Notes: a model not told the origin generated them from the letters alone. A DNA stretch of 64,000 nucleotides from Xanthomonas indica (GCF_040529045.1 NZ_CP131914.1:1596501-1660500); one strand, 5' to 3'; positions 9,654-19,321 are shown, numbered from the stretch's first letter. A program made the numbers and translations.

Positions 9654-10318
9654 GCGGCATCCGCCGCGTCGGCGGCGCGCAGGCGGCCGCCGTCGAGGCG
9701 GTAGCGGTGCTCGCAGCGCTGCGCCAGGCGCATGTCGTGGGTGACCAGCACCAGGGTGGTGTCGCTGCCGGCGTTGAGCGCGAACAGCAGGTCGCTGATC
9801 TGTTGTCCGGTAGCCTGGTCGAGGCTGCCGGTGGGCTCGTCGGCGAACAGGATGCGCGGCCGCGCCACGAACGCGCGTGCCAGCGCCACGCGCTGCTGCT
9901 CGCCGCCGGACAGTTGCCGCGGGTAGTGCCGCGCCCGCGCGCTCAGTCCGACCGCCTCCAGCACTTCGCGTACCCGCGCCGGATCCTCGCGTCCGGCCAG
10001 TTCCAGCGGCAGGGCGATGTTCTCGGCCGCGGTCAGCGACGGCAGCAGGTGGAAACTCTGGAACACGAAGCCGACTTCGCGTGCGCGCAACGCGGCGCGG
10101 GCTTCCTCGTCCAGCGCATTGAGCGACTGCCCGGCCAGCACGATCTCGCCGCGCGTGGGCAGGTCGAGGCCGGCCAGCAAGCCGAGCAGGGTGGTCTTGC
10201 CGGAGCCGGAGGCGCCGACGATGGCGACGCTGTCGCCTTCACCGATGGTCAATCCGACCTTGTCGAGAATGTGGACCGTACCCTCCGGTCCGCTGACGGA
10301 TTTGCCGACATCGCGCAC
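9650..10318 (-). CDS. ABC transporter ATP-binding protein, YbbA/LolD-like
   Basis: Walker A GASGSGKTT, signature LSGGEQQR, Walker B ILFADEPT and the His loop VLVTHDMRLA are all present, and Q-loop VFQSFHLLPSLT is typical of the LolD/MacB/YbbA group. It pairs with the permease encoded 4 bp overlapping downstream. The start is uncertain. GTG 10318 keeps 58 bp between it and the divergent esterase gene but cuts the first beta-strand short; TTG 10402 keeps the strand (IAIDVRDV) but overlaps the esterase start. No good ribosome-binding site supports either. Confidence 0.88.
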   Translation of the reverse strand: MRDVGKSVSGPEGTVHILDKVGLTIGEGDSVAIVGASGSGKTTLLGLLAGLDLPTRGEIVLAGQSLNALDEEARAALRAREVGFVFQSFHLLPSLTAAENIALPLELAGREDPARVREVLEAVGLSARARHYPRQLSGGEQQRVALARAFVARPRILFADEPTGSLDQATGQQISDLLFALNAGSDTTLVLVTHDMRLAQRCEHRYRLDGGRLRAADAADAA

Positions 10319-10376
10319 GTCGATGGCGATGCCGGCGCGAAGCGTGGGGGCCTGACTGTCGATGAGGGAATCTCCG

Positions 10377-11036
10377 ATGCGTGGTGATGAGACGAGAAGC
10401 AAGCGGGCCTGGGCGCGCCGCGCCTGGCTGCTGCTGGCATGGTGGGTGCTGCTGCCCGTCATCGCCTGTGCCAAAGGTGCGACGGGCCCGGTGCTGGTGC
10501 TCGGCGACAGCCTCAGCGCAGCGCACAACATCCCGCTGCAGTCCGGTTGGGTGGCCTTGCTGGACAAGCGCCTGCAGCAACAGATGCGGACGCCGCCGGC
10601 CGTGGTCAATGCCAGCATCAGCGGCGAGACCTCCTCCGGCGCGCTGACCCGCCTGCCGGCGCTGCTGCAGAAGCACCGGCCGTCGGTGGTGGTGATCGAA
10701 CTGGGCGGCAACGACGCGTTGCGCGGGCTGAGCCCGGCCGAACTGCGTGGCAACCTGGAGAAGATGATCGTGCTCAGCCGTGACGCGGGTGCGAAGGTGC
10801 TGTTGCTGGGCATCGACGTGCCGCCGAACTACGGCCCGGGTTACCGGCAGCGCCTGCGCGCGGTCTACGCCGACCTGGCGAAGCAGTACCGGACCGGCCT
10901 GCTGCCGTTCCTGCTGGAAGGCGTGGCGCTAAACCCGGCGCTGATGCAGGGCGATGGCCTGCATCCCACCGCCGCGGCCCAGCCCAAGGTGCTGGACAAC
11001 GTGTGGCCGCAACTCAAACCATTGATCGTGCAGTAG
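10377..11036 (+). CDS. tesA: TesA-type arylesterase / acyl-CoA thioesterase I
   Basis: 219 residues from ATG 10377, with GAGGGA 7 bp upstream. A signal segment (WLLLAWWVLLPVIACA) predicts export to the periplasm. All SGNH blocks are visible: GDSLSAAHN (nucleophile Ser), an Ala/Ser-Gly region with NASISGET, GGND, and the DGLHPTAAAQ block carrying the Asp and His. It is the multifunctional esterase/thioesterase/lysophospholipase type and is divergent from the YbbA/YbbP pair as in E. coli. A run of six T residues follows the stop closely. Confidence 0.92.
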   Translation: MRGDETRSKRAWARRAWLLLAWWVLLPVIACAKGATGPVLVLGDSLSAAHNIPLQSGWVALLDKRLQQQMRTPPAVVNASISGETSSGALTRLPALLQKHRPSVVVIELGGNDALRGLSPAELRGNLEKMIVLSRDAGAKVLLLGIDVPPNYGPGYRQRLRAVYADLAKQYRTGLLPFLLEGVALNPALMQGDGLHPTAAAQPKVLDNVWPQLKPLIVQ

Positions 11037-11128
11037 TTTTTTCTCTGCTCAGGCAGATGAAGCGGTCTTCACGCCGCCACCACCGCCCATCCGGCATGTT
11101 TCACAAAGCTGAAGACTGAGGAAGCGTT

Positions 11129-11842
11129 ATGCGTCAGACCAAGGAAACATCCGGGCTCGTGCTGGTCGTGGAAGACAACCGCAATATTTCCGAGATGATC
11201 GGCGAGTATCTGGAAGGCCGCGGGTTCGAAGTGGATTACGCCTGCGACGGCCTGGACGGCTACCGCCTGGCGGCGGAGAACAGCTACGACGTGGTGGTGC
11301 TGGACCTGATGCTGCCGCGCCTGGACGGCATCGAAGTGTGCCGCCGCCTGCGCAACGACGCGCGCAAGTCGACCCCGGTGCTGATGCTGACCGCGCGCGA
11401 CACGCTCGACGACAAGCTCACCGGCCTGGGCTTCGGCGCCGACGACTACCTGACCAAGCCGTTCGCGATCCAGGAACTGGAAGCGCGCCTGCGCGCGCTG
11501 ATCCGCCGCGAGCGCCGCCAAGTCGGCTCGGAAGTGCTGAAGGTGGCCGACCTGGTGCTGGACCCGGTGAGCATGCGTGCCACCCGCGCCGGCACCGAGC
11601 TGCAACTGTCGCCGATCGGCCTGCGCCTGCTGACCATCCTGATGCGCGAATCGCCGCGCGTGGTCACCCGCCAGGAAATCGAGCGCGAGATCTGGGGCAA
11701 CGGCCTGCCGGACTCGGACACCCTGCGCAGCCATCTGTACAACCTGCGCAAGATCATCGACAAGCCGTTCGACCGCCCGCTGCTGCACACCGTGCAGAGC
11801 GCCGGTTACCGCATCGCCGACATCGCCCAGCCGATGAGCTGA
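11129..11842 (+). CDS. OmpR-family response regulator (RaxR-like)
   Basis: 237 residues. The receiver domain has the acidic pair in VVEDNRN, phospho-acceptor Asp in VVVLDLMLPRLDG (about residue 57) and Lys in YLTKPFA (about 107). A winged-helix DNA-binding domain follows (LSPIGLRLLTILM to VQSAGYRI). GAGGAAG lies 7 bp before the ATG. A sensor kinase gene follows 108 bp later. The size, order and sequence style match what I remember of Xanthomonas RaxR/RaxH, which in X. oryzae controls rax secretion genes; no rax structural genes are visible here, so I leave the symbol blank. Confidence 0.9.
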   Translation: MRQTKETSGLVLVVEDNRNISEMIGEYLEGRGFEVDYACDGLDGYRLAAENSYDVVVLDLMLPRLDGIEVCRRLRNDARKSTPVLMLTARDTLDDKLTGLGFGADDYLTKPFAIQELEARLRALIRRERRQVGSEVLKVADLVLDPVSMRATRAGTELQLSPIGLRLLTILMRESPRVVTRQEIEREIWGNGLPDSDTLRSHLYNLRKIIDKPFDRPLLHTVQSAGYRIADIAQPMS

Positions 11843-11867
11843 GGCGGCGCCCAATCGTGGAATCCGC

Positions 11868-11892
11868 AGCGGCCCCGGTGAACGGGGCCGCT
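11868..11892 (+). other. Stem-loop between regulator and kinase genes
   Basis: AGCGGCCCC (11868-11876) and GGGGCCGCT (11884-11892) form a 9-bp perfect stem with a 7-nt loop, 26 bp after the regulator stop. There is no T tract, so it is more likely an attenuator or mRNA-stability element setting the kinase level than a full terminator. Confidence 0.6.
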
Positions 11893-11950
11893 TGCACGAA
11901 AGACTCACGATCGCCCTTCCTATAATCGCGGCAACGATCACGGATGCCGT

Positions 11951-13231
11951 ATGCCGCACGGGTTGCCGCGCAAACTTCGCCTCGCCCTGATTGCCCGCAT
12001 CGTGTTTGCGGGCTGCGTGGTCACGCTTGCCAGTTATCTGGTGGTGGCGATCGTGCAGCACTCGCTGGTGGGATCGATCCTGAAGCAGGAGGCGCGCTAC
12101 TACTGGCGCCTGCATGCGCAACAGCCGCAGCAGCCGCCGCCCAACACCCACAGCCTGCGCGGCTACCTGGTGGCGCCCGGCCAATCCGACGCCGCGGTGC
12201 CCGTCGACCTGCGCGGGCTGACGCCCGGCCTGCACGAGGACCGCCCCGGTGGCGAGATCGTGCTGGTCGACCAGAACCCGGCCGGTCGCCTGTACCTGGT
12301 GTTCCTGCGCGCGCCCGCGCAGCGCCTGGCGTTCTGGTTCGGCGTGGTGCCCACGTTGTTGACCCTGATCGCGGTGCTGGTGGTGGCCTGGCTGACCTGG
12401 CGAGTGTCGCGGCGCTTGCTGTCGCCGATGAACTGGCTGGCGCGGCGCGTCTCGCGTTGGGATCCGCGGCATCCGGTCGCTGCCGAACTGGCCCCGGAAA
12501 ACCTGCCGGCCGACGTGCAGGGCGAGGCGCGGCAGCTGGCCGCGGCCCTGCATGCGCTGGCCCAGCGCGTCACCGACCACGTCGCCCGCGAACGCAACTT
12601 CACCCGCGACGCCAGCCACGAACTGCGCACGCCGCTGACGGTGATCCGGGTCGCCACCGACATCGCGATGACCGAGCAGGAACTGCAGCCGCGCCTGCAC
12701 CGCAGCCTGCAGCGGATCCAGCGTGCCGGCCGCGACATGGAGGCGGTGATCGATGCCTTCCTGATCCTGGCGCGCGAAGCGGACGTGGTGCCGCAGAGCG
12801 AGACCTTCGACGTGGCCGACGTGGTCGAGTACGAGGCCGAGAACGCGCGCGAGCTGCTGGCGGACAAGCCGGTGACCCTGAGCGTACGCGTGCTGGGCTC
12901 GGCGACGCTGCACGCGCCGCCGCGGGTGCTGCACGTGGTGGTCAGCAACCTGCTGCGCAATGCGTGCAGCTACACCGATACCGGGCGCGTCGAAGTCGAG
13001 GTCGAGGCCGATCGCATCCGCATCCGCGATACCGGCATCGGCATGTCCGAGGACGCCTTGCGGCACGCCTTCGAGCCGTTCTTCCGCGCCGAGCCGGAGC
13101 GCCCGCAGGGCGCGGGGCTGGGCCTGTCGATCGTGCGCCGGTTGTGCGAGCGCTTCGGCTGGCAGGTCGCGCTGGAAAGCGCCGAAGGCGGCGGCATCCT
13201 CGCCACGGTACGGTTCGCTCCGGCAACCTGA
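11951..13231 (+). CDS. Sensor histidine kinase (RaxH-like)
   Basis: 426 residues: membrane segment about 16-36, a periplasmic sensor of roughly 100 residues, second membrane segment about 133-156, HAMP-like linker, then HisKA with the phospho-His in ASHELRTPLTVI (about residue 222). The ATPase domain has N box NLLRNACSY, DTGIGMS and GAGLGLSIV. All catalytic motifs are intact. The periplasmic part begins with a Gln/Pro-rich stretch (QQPQQPPPN) of unknown role. It should phosphorylate the regulator encoded just upstream. The kinase stops 90 bp before a small hairpin. Confidence 0.92.
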   Translation: MPHGLPRKLRLALIARIVFAGCVVTLASYLVVAIVQHSLVGSILKQEARYYWRLHAQQPQQPPPNTHSLRGYLVAPGQSDAAVPVDLRGLTPGLHEDRPGGEIVLVDQNPAGRLYLVFLRAPAQRLAFWFGVVPTLLTLIAVLVVAWLTWRVSRRLLSPMNWLARRVSRWDPRHPVAAELAPENLPADVQGEARQLAAALHALAQRVTDHVARERNFTRDASHELRTPLTVIRVATDIAMTEQELQPRLHRSLQRIQRAGRDMEAVIDAFLILAREADVVPQSETFDVADVVEYEAENARELLADKPVTLSVRVLGSATLHAPPRVLHVVVSNLLRNACSYTDTGRVEVEVEADRIRIRDTGIGMSEDALRHAFEPFFRAEPERPQGAGLGLSIVRRLCERFGWQVALESAEGGGILATVRFAPAT

Positions 13232-13321
13232 GCGCCGGCGCCGGGCGGGCGCTGCGTCCTGGTGGCGGGCGGCGGTGCGATCGCCGTTGCCGGCCGAGCG
13301 TCCGCGCCGCGCCGGATGCTT

Positions 13322-13348
13322 CCCGCCGTGCCTCGGCGGGGTTTCGTT
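13322..13348 (+). terminator. Probable terminator between convergent kinase and adaptor genes
   Basis: CCCGCCG (13322-13328) pairs with CGGCGGG (13334-13340) around TGCCT and is followed by GTTTCGTT. It lies between the rightward kinase gene and the end of the leftward pump operon. The short T-rich tail makes it a moderate intrinsic terminator. Confidence 0.6.
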
Positions 13349-13352
13349 AGGG

Positions 13353-14522
13353 TCAGGCCTTGGCGTGTGCGCCTTGCGCCTTCGACGCGCTGATGCGCAC
13401 CTTGTCGCCGTCGGCCAGGCCGTCCGGCGGGCTTTCGATCAGGCGGTCGCCGGCGGCCACGCCGGACCCCAGTTCCACGGTCTTGCCGAAGTCGCGCGCG
13501 ATCGTCACCGGCTTGAAGGCGACCGTGTCGTGCGCGTCGACCACCGCCACGCGCAGGCCCTTGTCGTCGAACACCAGCGCGCTGGCCGGCACCCGCAGCC
13601 GCGCGGCGTCGGCCGGGAGATCCAGACGGACGCTGGCATAGCCGCCCGGCAGCAGCTTGCCGTCCTGGTTGTCCACGGCGACCTGGACCAGCGTGGTGCC
13701 GGAGGCGGCATTGACGGCCCCCGATGCGCTGTCGACGACGCCGTTGAAGGTCTGCCCCGGGTATTCGGGCACCGTCAGCGTCACCCGGCTGCCCGTGCGC
13801 ACCGATGGCGCATCGCTCTGCGGCACGTTCACGTACATGCGCAGCTTGCGGGTGTCCGACACCACGAACAGTTCCTGGCCGCCGCCGGCGTTGATCAGTG
13901 CGCCCACATCGGTGTTGCGGGCGGTCACGGTGCCGTCGAACGGCGCCACCAGGGTGGCGAAGCGCTTCAGCGCTTGGAGGTGGTCGAGATTGGCCTGTGC
14001 GGACTGGGCGAGGGCGCGCTTGGCGTCGTAGTCGCCGGTCTTCTCGTCCACGGCCTGCTTGGACACCACCTCGGTCTGGCCCATGGTTTGCCAGCGTTTG
14101 GCGGTGGTCTGCGCCAGCGCGGCGTTGACGCGCGCGTTGGCGAGGTCGGCCTTGGCCTGGAGCAACTGCTGGTCCAGGTCGGGCGTCTCGATCTCGGCGA
14201 GCACATCGCCGGCCTTTACCTTGGCGCCGATGTCGGTCTTCCACCATTTCAGGTAGCCGCTGGCACGGGCGAAGATCGGCGCGCGCGCATACGCCTCCAG
14301 GCGGCCGGGGAGATTGAGGACACCATCGCCCTCGGCGGTCTGCGGGGCCACCACGGCCACCGTCGGCACCGCCTGGTCCGCGGTCCAGGTGCGCAGCCGG
14401 CGCGCGTCGCCGGCGCGCGTGGCGACCCCGGCGACGACGATGGCCAGGACCACGATCGCGGCGATGAGCGCGGCCAGGCGCAGCCGGCGCGGCGGGACGG
14501 GGGAGGACTGATCAGGCGACAT
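13353..14522 (-). CDS. RND efflux pump periplasmic adaptor (membrane fusion protein)
   Basis: 389 residues from ATG 14522 (MSPDQSSP), which overlaps the pump gene by 11 bp. One N-terminal membrane anchor (about 15-37), then lipoyl half FARASGYLKWWKTDIGAKVKAGDVLAEIE, a helical hairpin (about 100-170), second lipoyl half APFDGTVTARNTDVGALI, a beta-barrel and a membrane-proximal domain. It has an uncleaved-anchor look rather than a lipobox. It links the RND pump to an outer-membrane channel; no channel gene is present here, so a TolC-like partner is presumably encoded elsewhere. Note the unusual order, with the pump gene ahead of the adaptor. Confidence 0.92.
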   Translation of the reverse strand: MSPDQSSPVPPRRLRLAALIAAIVVLAIVVAGVATRAGDARRLRTWTADQAVPTVAVVAPQTAEGDGVLNLPGRLEAYARAPIFARASGYLKWWKTDIGAKVKAGDVLAEIETPDLDQQLLQAKADLANARVNAALAQTTAKRWQTMGQTEVVSKQAVDEKTGDYDAKRALAQSAQANLDHLQALKRFATLVAPFDGTVTARNTDVGALINAGGGQELFVVSDTRKLRMYVNVPQSDAPSVRTGSRVTLTVPEYPGQTFNGVVDSASGAVNAASGTTLVQVAVDNQDGKLLPGGYASVRLDLPADAARLRVPASALVFDDKGLRVAVVDAHDTVAFKPVTIARDFGKTVELGSGVAAGDRLIESPPDGLADGDKVRISASKAQGAHAKA

Positions 14523-17500
14523 GCGGGGACGCTCCGGGGGCGTGCGCCGTGGGCGAGGACGGCTGGGAGGCACGGCGGTGGATGAGGCTGAACACGATCG
14601 GCACGAAGAACAGCGTGCTGACGGTGGCGAAGATCAGGCCGCCGATGACGGCGCGGCCCAACGGTGCGTTCTGTTCGCCGCCTTCGCCCATGCCCAGGGC
14701 CATCGGCGCCATGCCGATGATCATCGCCAGCGCGGTCATCAGCACCGGGCGGAAGCGCACGAAGCCGCCTTCCAGCGCCGCCTTCGCCGCGTCGCCGTGC
14801 GCGGCGAGGCGCTCGCGGCAGAAGCTCACGACCAGGATCGAGTTGGCGGTGGCCACGCCCATGCACATGATGGCGCCAGTGAGGGCAGGGACCGACAGGG
14901 TGGTGTGCGTGGCGAACAGCATCCAGACGATGCCGGCGATCGCCGCGGGCAAGGCGCTCACGATCACGAATGGATCGCTCCACGACTGGAAGTTGACCAC
15001 GATCAACAGGTAGATCAGCACGATCGCGCCAAGCAGGCCGAAGATCAGGCCGGAGAATGCCTTGTTCATCGTCTGCACCTGGCCGAGCAGGACCGTGCTG
15101 GAGCCCTTTGGCAGGAACTTCTGGTCGGCGTCGAGGATCTTCTGGATGTCGGCCGCGACCGCGCCCAGGTCGCGGTCCTGCGGGGAGGCGAAGATGTCCA
15201 CGGTCGCATTGATGTTGTACTGGCTGACCACCGCATTGGTCGCGGTCCGCGACAGCGTCGCCAGCCCGCCCAGGCGCTGCGCGCCGCCCTGGCCGGCACT
15301 CGGGCTGATCGGCACGTTCTGCAGGTCGGGCAGGCTGTCGAGGCTGTACTGCGGCGTCTGCATCACGATCGGATAGGACACGCCGTTCTGCGGGTTCAGC
15401 CAGAACGTCGGGGCGATCTGGCTGGAGCCGGCGAGGTTCACGCCCAGGCTGCTGCTGACGTCGCGCTCGGTGATGCCGACCTGTTGCGCAAGGCTGCGGT
15501 CCACATTCACCGCGAAGCCGGGGCTGGCCTGCGACTGCTGGATGCGCGCGTCGGCCACGCCGGGGACGCGGCGGATCTCGCGCAGCAGGCGATTGGCGTA
15601 GGCGAAGTTGGCGGCGAGGTTGGGGCCGCGGATCTGCAGGTCCACCGGCGCCGGCGCACCGAAGTTCAGGATCTGGCTGATGATGTCGGCCGGCGGGAAC
15701 GAGAACACCACCGACGGGAACTGCTGCGGCAAGGTCTGGCGCAGCATCCGCACGTAGTCGGCGGTGGGCGCGTGGCCTTCGCTCAGCGCGATCTGGATGT
15801 CGCCGTCCTGCGAGCCGATGGTGCCGGTGTTGTTGTAGGTGTTGTTGATGCCCGAGGACGACAGCCCGATGTTGTCGACCACGCTGGCCAGATCGCGCGG
15901 CGGAATGCGCCTGCGCACGGCGCCGGTCACGTCGGCGAACAGGTGCGCGGTCTCCTCCACGCGGGTGCCGACCGGGGCGCGCACGTGCATCAGGATCTGG
16001 CCCGAGTCCACCGACGGGAAGAAGTTGCGACCGAGCATCGGCAGCAGCAGGAACGACAGCGCCACGCACAGCAGGAAGCCGGGCACGAACGCCCTGCGGC
16101 GCAGCAGCGCGGTCTCGAGCAGGGCGTAGTAGCCGGCGCGCAGCCGCTCGAAGCGCTTTTCGAAACCGCGCTGGAAGCGCACCAGCGGATTGCGCGACGG
16201 CGGCTGACCATGGCCGTCGCCGTGCATGTCGGTATGCGGCGCATGCGGACGCAGCAGGTACTTGGCCATGGTCGGCACCAGCGTGCGCGACAGGAGGAAG
16301 GACGCGATCATCGCGAACATCACCGCTTCGGCCATCGGCACGAACAGGAAGCGCGCCACGCCTTCCAGGAAGAACATCGGCACGAACACGATGCAGATGC
16401 ACAGCAGCGAGACGAAGGCCGGCGTCACGATCTGCGAGGCGCCGTCCATGATCGCCGTCTCCACCGACTTGCCCTGCTCCAGGTGCCAGTTGATGTTCTC
16501 GATGGTCACCGTGGCATCGTCCACCAGGATGCCCACGGCGAGCGCCAGACCGCCCAGGGTCATGATGTTCAGCGTCTCGCCGATCGCCGACAGCGCGGCG
16601 ATCGAGCCGAGGATCGCCAGCGGGATCGAGATGGCGATGATCAGCGTCGAGCGCCAGCTGCCGAGGAACAGCAGGATCATCAGGCTGGTGAGCGCCGCGG
16701 CGATCACGCCTTCGCGCGCCACGCCCTCGATGGCGCCGCTGACGAACAGCGACTGATCGCCGATGGGCACGATCCGCAGGTCCGGCGGCAGGGCGTCCTT
16801 CATCGCCGCCACCCGGTCCTTGATGCCGGCGATGATCGCCAGCGTCGAGGCCGAGCCGTTCTTCATCACCGTCATCAGCACCGAGCGATTGCCGTTGACG
16901 TGCACGATGTTGGTCTGCGGCGGCGCGCCGTCGCGGACATGCGCCACGTCGCGGATGAACACCGTGGCGCCGTCGACCGTCTTCACCGGCAGGTTGCCCA
17001 GTTCGGCGATGTCCGACGGCGCGTTGTTGAGCTGCAGCGTGTATTCGTACTTGCCGATCTTCTGCGTGCCCACCGGGGTGATGAGGTTCTGCGCCGCCAG
17101 CGCGTTGGCCACGTCCTGCGCCGACAGGCCGCGCGCCTGCAGCGCCGGCGGATCGATGTCGATCTGGACCTGGCGGGTCTTGCCGCCGAACGGGTACGGG
17201 ATCGCCGCACCGGCCACCGAGGTCAACTGCGGGCGGATGATGTTGAGGCCGAGGTCGGCGAGGTTCTGTTCGGTGAGTCCTTTGCCGGACAGCGCCAACT
17301 GGATGATCGGCACCGTGGAGGCGTTGTAGTTGAGGATCAGCGGCGGCGTGGTGCCTTGCGGCAGTTGCCGCAGCATGGTTTGCGCGACGGCGGTGACCTG
17401 CGCGTTGGCGGTGCGGATGTCGACGCTGGGCTGGAAGAAGATCTTGACGATGCCGAAGCCCTGGATCGACGTGGCTTCGATGTGCTCGACGTCGTTCACG

Positions 17501-17724
17501 GTGGTGGTGAGCACGCGTTCGAACGGCGAGGTGACGCGGCCGGCCATCTGCTCGGGCGGCAGGCCGTTGTACTGCCACACCACGGCGATCACCGGGATCT
17601 TGATGTCCGGAAAGATGTCGGTGGGCGTGCGCAATGCGGCGAGCGGGCCCACGATCAGGATCAGCAGGGCCAGGACGACGAAGGTATACGGACGCGTCAG
17701 TGCGATCCGGACGAGGCCAATCAT
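14512..17724 (-). CDS. RND superfamily efflux pump permease
   Basis: 1070 residues, the usual size of HAE1-type pumps. Starts MIGLVRIALTRPYTFVVLAL with the first membrane helix, followed by a large periplasmic porter domain, helices 2-6 with the proton-relay acidic pair in VGILVDDATVTI (about residue 405), a second porter domain and helices 8-12. The PGR-like and funnel segments are present, for example VPMFFLEGVARFLF. It should expel drugs, detergents or plant compounds using the proton gradient. It is downstream of a two-component pair on the same strand with a 187-bp AT-richer gap (TTTATTTAGATAG at about 17800-17812) that could hold its promoter. Confidence 0.94.
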   Translation of the reverse strand: MIGLVRIALTRPYTFVVLALLILIVGPLAALRTPTDIFPDIKIPVIAVVWQYNGLPPEQMAGRVTSPFERVLTTTVNDVEHIEATSIQGFGIVKIFFQPSVDIRTANAQVTAVAQTMLRQLPQGTTPPLILNYNASTVPIIQLALSGKGLTEQNLADLGLNIIRPQLTSVAGAAIPYPFGGKTRQVQIDIDPPALQARGLSAQDVANALAAQNLITPVGTQKIGKYEYTLQLNNAPSDIAELGNLPVKTVDGATVFIRDVAHVRDGAPPQTNIVHVNGNRSVLMTVMKNGSASTLAIIAGIKDRVAAMKDALPPDLRIVPIGDQSLFVSGAIEGVAREGVIAAALTSLMILLFLGSWRSTLIIAISIPLAILGSIAALSAIGETLNIMTLGGLALAVGILVDDATVTIENINWHLEQGKSVETAIMDGASQIVTPAFVSLLCICIVFVPMFFLEGVARFLFVPMAEAVMFAMIASFLLSRTLVPTMAKYLLRPHAPHTDMHGDGHGQPPSRNPLVRFQRGFEKRFERLRAGYYALLETALLRRRAFVPGFLLCVALSFLLLPMLGRNFFPSVDSGQILMHVRAPVGTRVEETAHLFADVTGAVRRRIPPRDLASVVDNIGLSSSGINNTYNNTGTIGSQDGDIQIALSEGHAPTADYVRMLRQTLPQQFPSVVFSFPPADIISQILNFGAPAPVDLQIRGPNLAANFAYANRLLREIRRVPGVADARIQQSQASPGFAVNVDRSLAQQVGITERDVSSSLGVNLAGSSQIAPTFWLNPQNGVSYPIVMQTPQYSLDSLPDLQNVPISPSAGQGGAQRLGGLATLSRTATNAVVSQYNINATVDIFASPQDRDLGAVAADIQKILDADQKFLPKGSSTVLLGQVQTMNKAFSGLIFGLLGAIVLIYLLIVVNFQSWSDPFVIVSALPAAIAGIVWMLFATHTTLSVPALTGAIMCMGVATANSILVVSFCRERLAAHGDAAKAALEGGFVRFRPVLMTALAMIIGMAPMALGMGEGGEQNAPLGRAVIGGLIFATVSTLFFVPIVFSLIHRRASQPSSPTAHAPGASPHVA

Positions 17725-17911
17725 GGAGGAGCGGTTTCCCTGCGCGAATGTTGCGTCGCGGCGGATTTTGCCTGCGGAGCTTTCCTCGGCGTCATGAAGA
17801 TTTATTTAGATAGCCCGGCCCCGGCCGCAAACGCGCGCTGGTTCAACGGCTTGGGCGACAGTGGCGGACGCGCCGGGCGGATCGGTGCCCTGCCGGCATG
17901 GGCGGCCCGTG

Positions 17912-19321
17912 TCAGGCCGGGCCGGGCGCGCCGCGTGCGTGCTGCGCCGCCGTGGCGGGTGGGCAGAGCATCGAGAACACCGCGCCGCCCGCGTCGCCGC
18001 CCACCTGCAGTTCGTAGCCATGCAGGCGGACGATGGCGCTGACGATCGCCAGCCCCAGCCCGCAGCCGGGCTGGGAGCGGGTCTGGTCGGCGCGATAGAA
18101 GCGGCGGAAGATCGTCTTGCGTTCGTCGGGGGCGATGCCGGGCCCGGTATCGGCGACATCGATGCGGGCGTTGCCGTGCTGGTCGGTCCCTGCCAGCAGG
18201 CGGATCGTCCCGCCATCGGGGGTGAACTTGATCGCATTGCCGACCAGGTTGGCCAGTGCCTCGAACAGCAGGTGCGGATCGCCGTGCACGGCGGGCAGCG
18301 GCTGCAGCGCGAGGTCGAAGACCTGCCCGCGGTCCTCGGCCAAGGGCGCGTAAAACGCATGGACGTCGTGCAGCAGCGCGTCCAGGTCGATCGTCGAGAA
18401 GCAGGCGCTGCGCTGGCGATCTTCCAGTTCCGACACGCGCAGCAGCGCGCGGAATCGGGTCAGCACGGTGTCGATCTCGCTCACGCAGGCGTCCAGTTGC
18501 GCACCTTCCGGACGCTCCTCGAACTGCTGCTGCAGCCGGTGCAGGCGCGTGCGCATGCGCGTCAGCGGAGTGCGCAGGTCGTGGGCGATGTTGTCTGTGA
18601 CGCCCTTCACCTCGCCGAGCAGGCGTTCGACTTCGTCCAGCGTCCGGTTCACCGTGGCCGCCAGCAGGTCCACCTCGTCGCCGCGCCGCGACACCGGCAG
18701 GCGCACGCTGAGGTCACCGCGGTGGATGGGCTGCATGGCCTGCTGGATGGCGCGGATGCGCCGCGCCGGGCCGCGCGCGAGGAGGATGCCGCCGAGCAGC
18801 CCCGGCAGCAGGGTCAGGGACAGTCCCCACAACAGCCCCCGGTAGATGATGGTGGTCAGCCCGTCGATCACGGTGCTCGCCTTGGCCACGACCAGGCGCC
18901 GCCCGTCCGGCAGTTCCCTGGCGATGCCACGGGCCTGGGTCAGGCGGCCGTTGCCGGCACCGATCAGCCGGGCGCTGACCAGGCCGACGCTGCCGTCGGT
19001 GGCCATGTCCTTGGGGATCGCGGCGATATTGCCGGCGATGCGGCGTCCCTGCGGGTCGAACAGGCCGACCCACATGAAGCCCTGGATGTCGATGGCGTTG
19101 GCTTCGCCCACCGTGTCGGCCAGGCGCCTGGGGTCGGTGTTCTCCAGGTAATGGATGCGCGCGACCAGCATCTGGTCGATCACGTGCGCCAGGTAGCGCG
19201 TGGACTCCCATTGCACGATGCCCAGCAGCACGATGCACCAGATCGCGAACAGCGCCCCGTAGATCAGGATCAGCCGCGTCGTGGCCGAGCGCCAGGCGTC
19301 ACTCAGCGGGGGCAAGGACAT
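17912..19321 (-). CDS. Sensor histidine kinase beside the RND operon
   Basis: 469 residues from ATG 19321 (MSLPPLSDAW), overlapping the regulator gene by 23 bp; an upstream in-frame start at 19363 adds an Arg-rich leader lying wholly inside that gene. Membrane segments lie at about 14-34 and 155-175, flanking a periplasmic sensor of about 115 residues. HAMP is followed by phospho-His in NIAHDLRTPLTRM, N box NLVGNAIKFTP, DTGPGIA and GCGLGLAIV. All motifs are intact. It probably signals to the regulator at 19299-19985. Whether the pair controls the adjacent pump is inferred from position. Confidence 0.93.
   Translation of the reverse strand: MSLPPLSDAWRSATTRLILIYGALFAIWCIVLLGIVQWESTRYLAHVIDQMLVARIHYLENTDPRRLADTVGEANAIDIQGFMWVGLFDPQGRRIAGNIAAIPKDMATDGSVGLVSARLIGAGNGRLTQARGIARELPDGRRLVVAKASTVIDGLTTIIYRGLLWGLSLTLLPGLLGGILLARGPARRIRAIQQAMQPIHRGDLSVRLPVSRRGDEVDLLAATVNRTLDEVERLLGEVKGVTDNIAHDLRTPLTRMRTRLHRLQQQFEERPEGAQLDACVSEIDTVLTRFRALLRVSELEDRQRSACFSTIDLDALLHDVHAFYAPLAEDRGQVFDLALQPLPAVHGDPHLLFEALANLVGNAIKFTPDGGTIRLLAGTDQHGNARIDVADTGPGIAPDERKTIFRRFYRADQTRSQPGCGLGLAIVSAIVRLHGYELQVGGDAGGAVFSMLCPPATAAQHARGAPGPA

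Noticed and set aside
6111-9704. A 1197-codon plus-strand open frame
   Set aside because: It is antisense to the protease and YbbP-type genes; its Gln/Arg/Ala/Gly-rich translation is the usual shadow of GC-rich coding DNA.
14521-18042. A 1173-codon plus-strand open frame opposite the RND pump
   Set aside because: Low-complexity Asp/His/Gln/Arg/Gly translation with no family pattern; the minus-strand RND permease is unmistakable.
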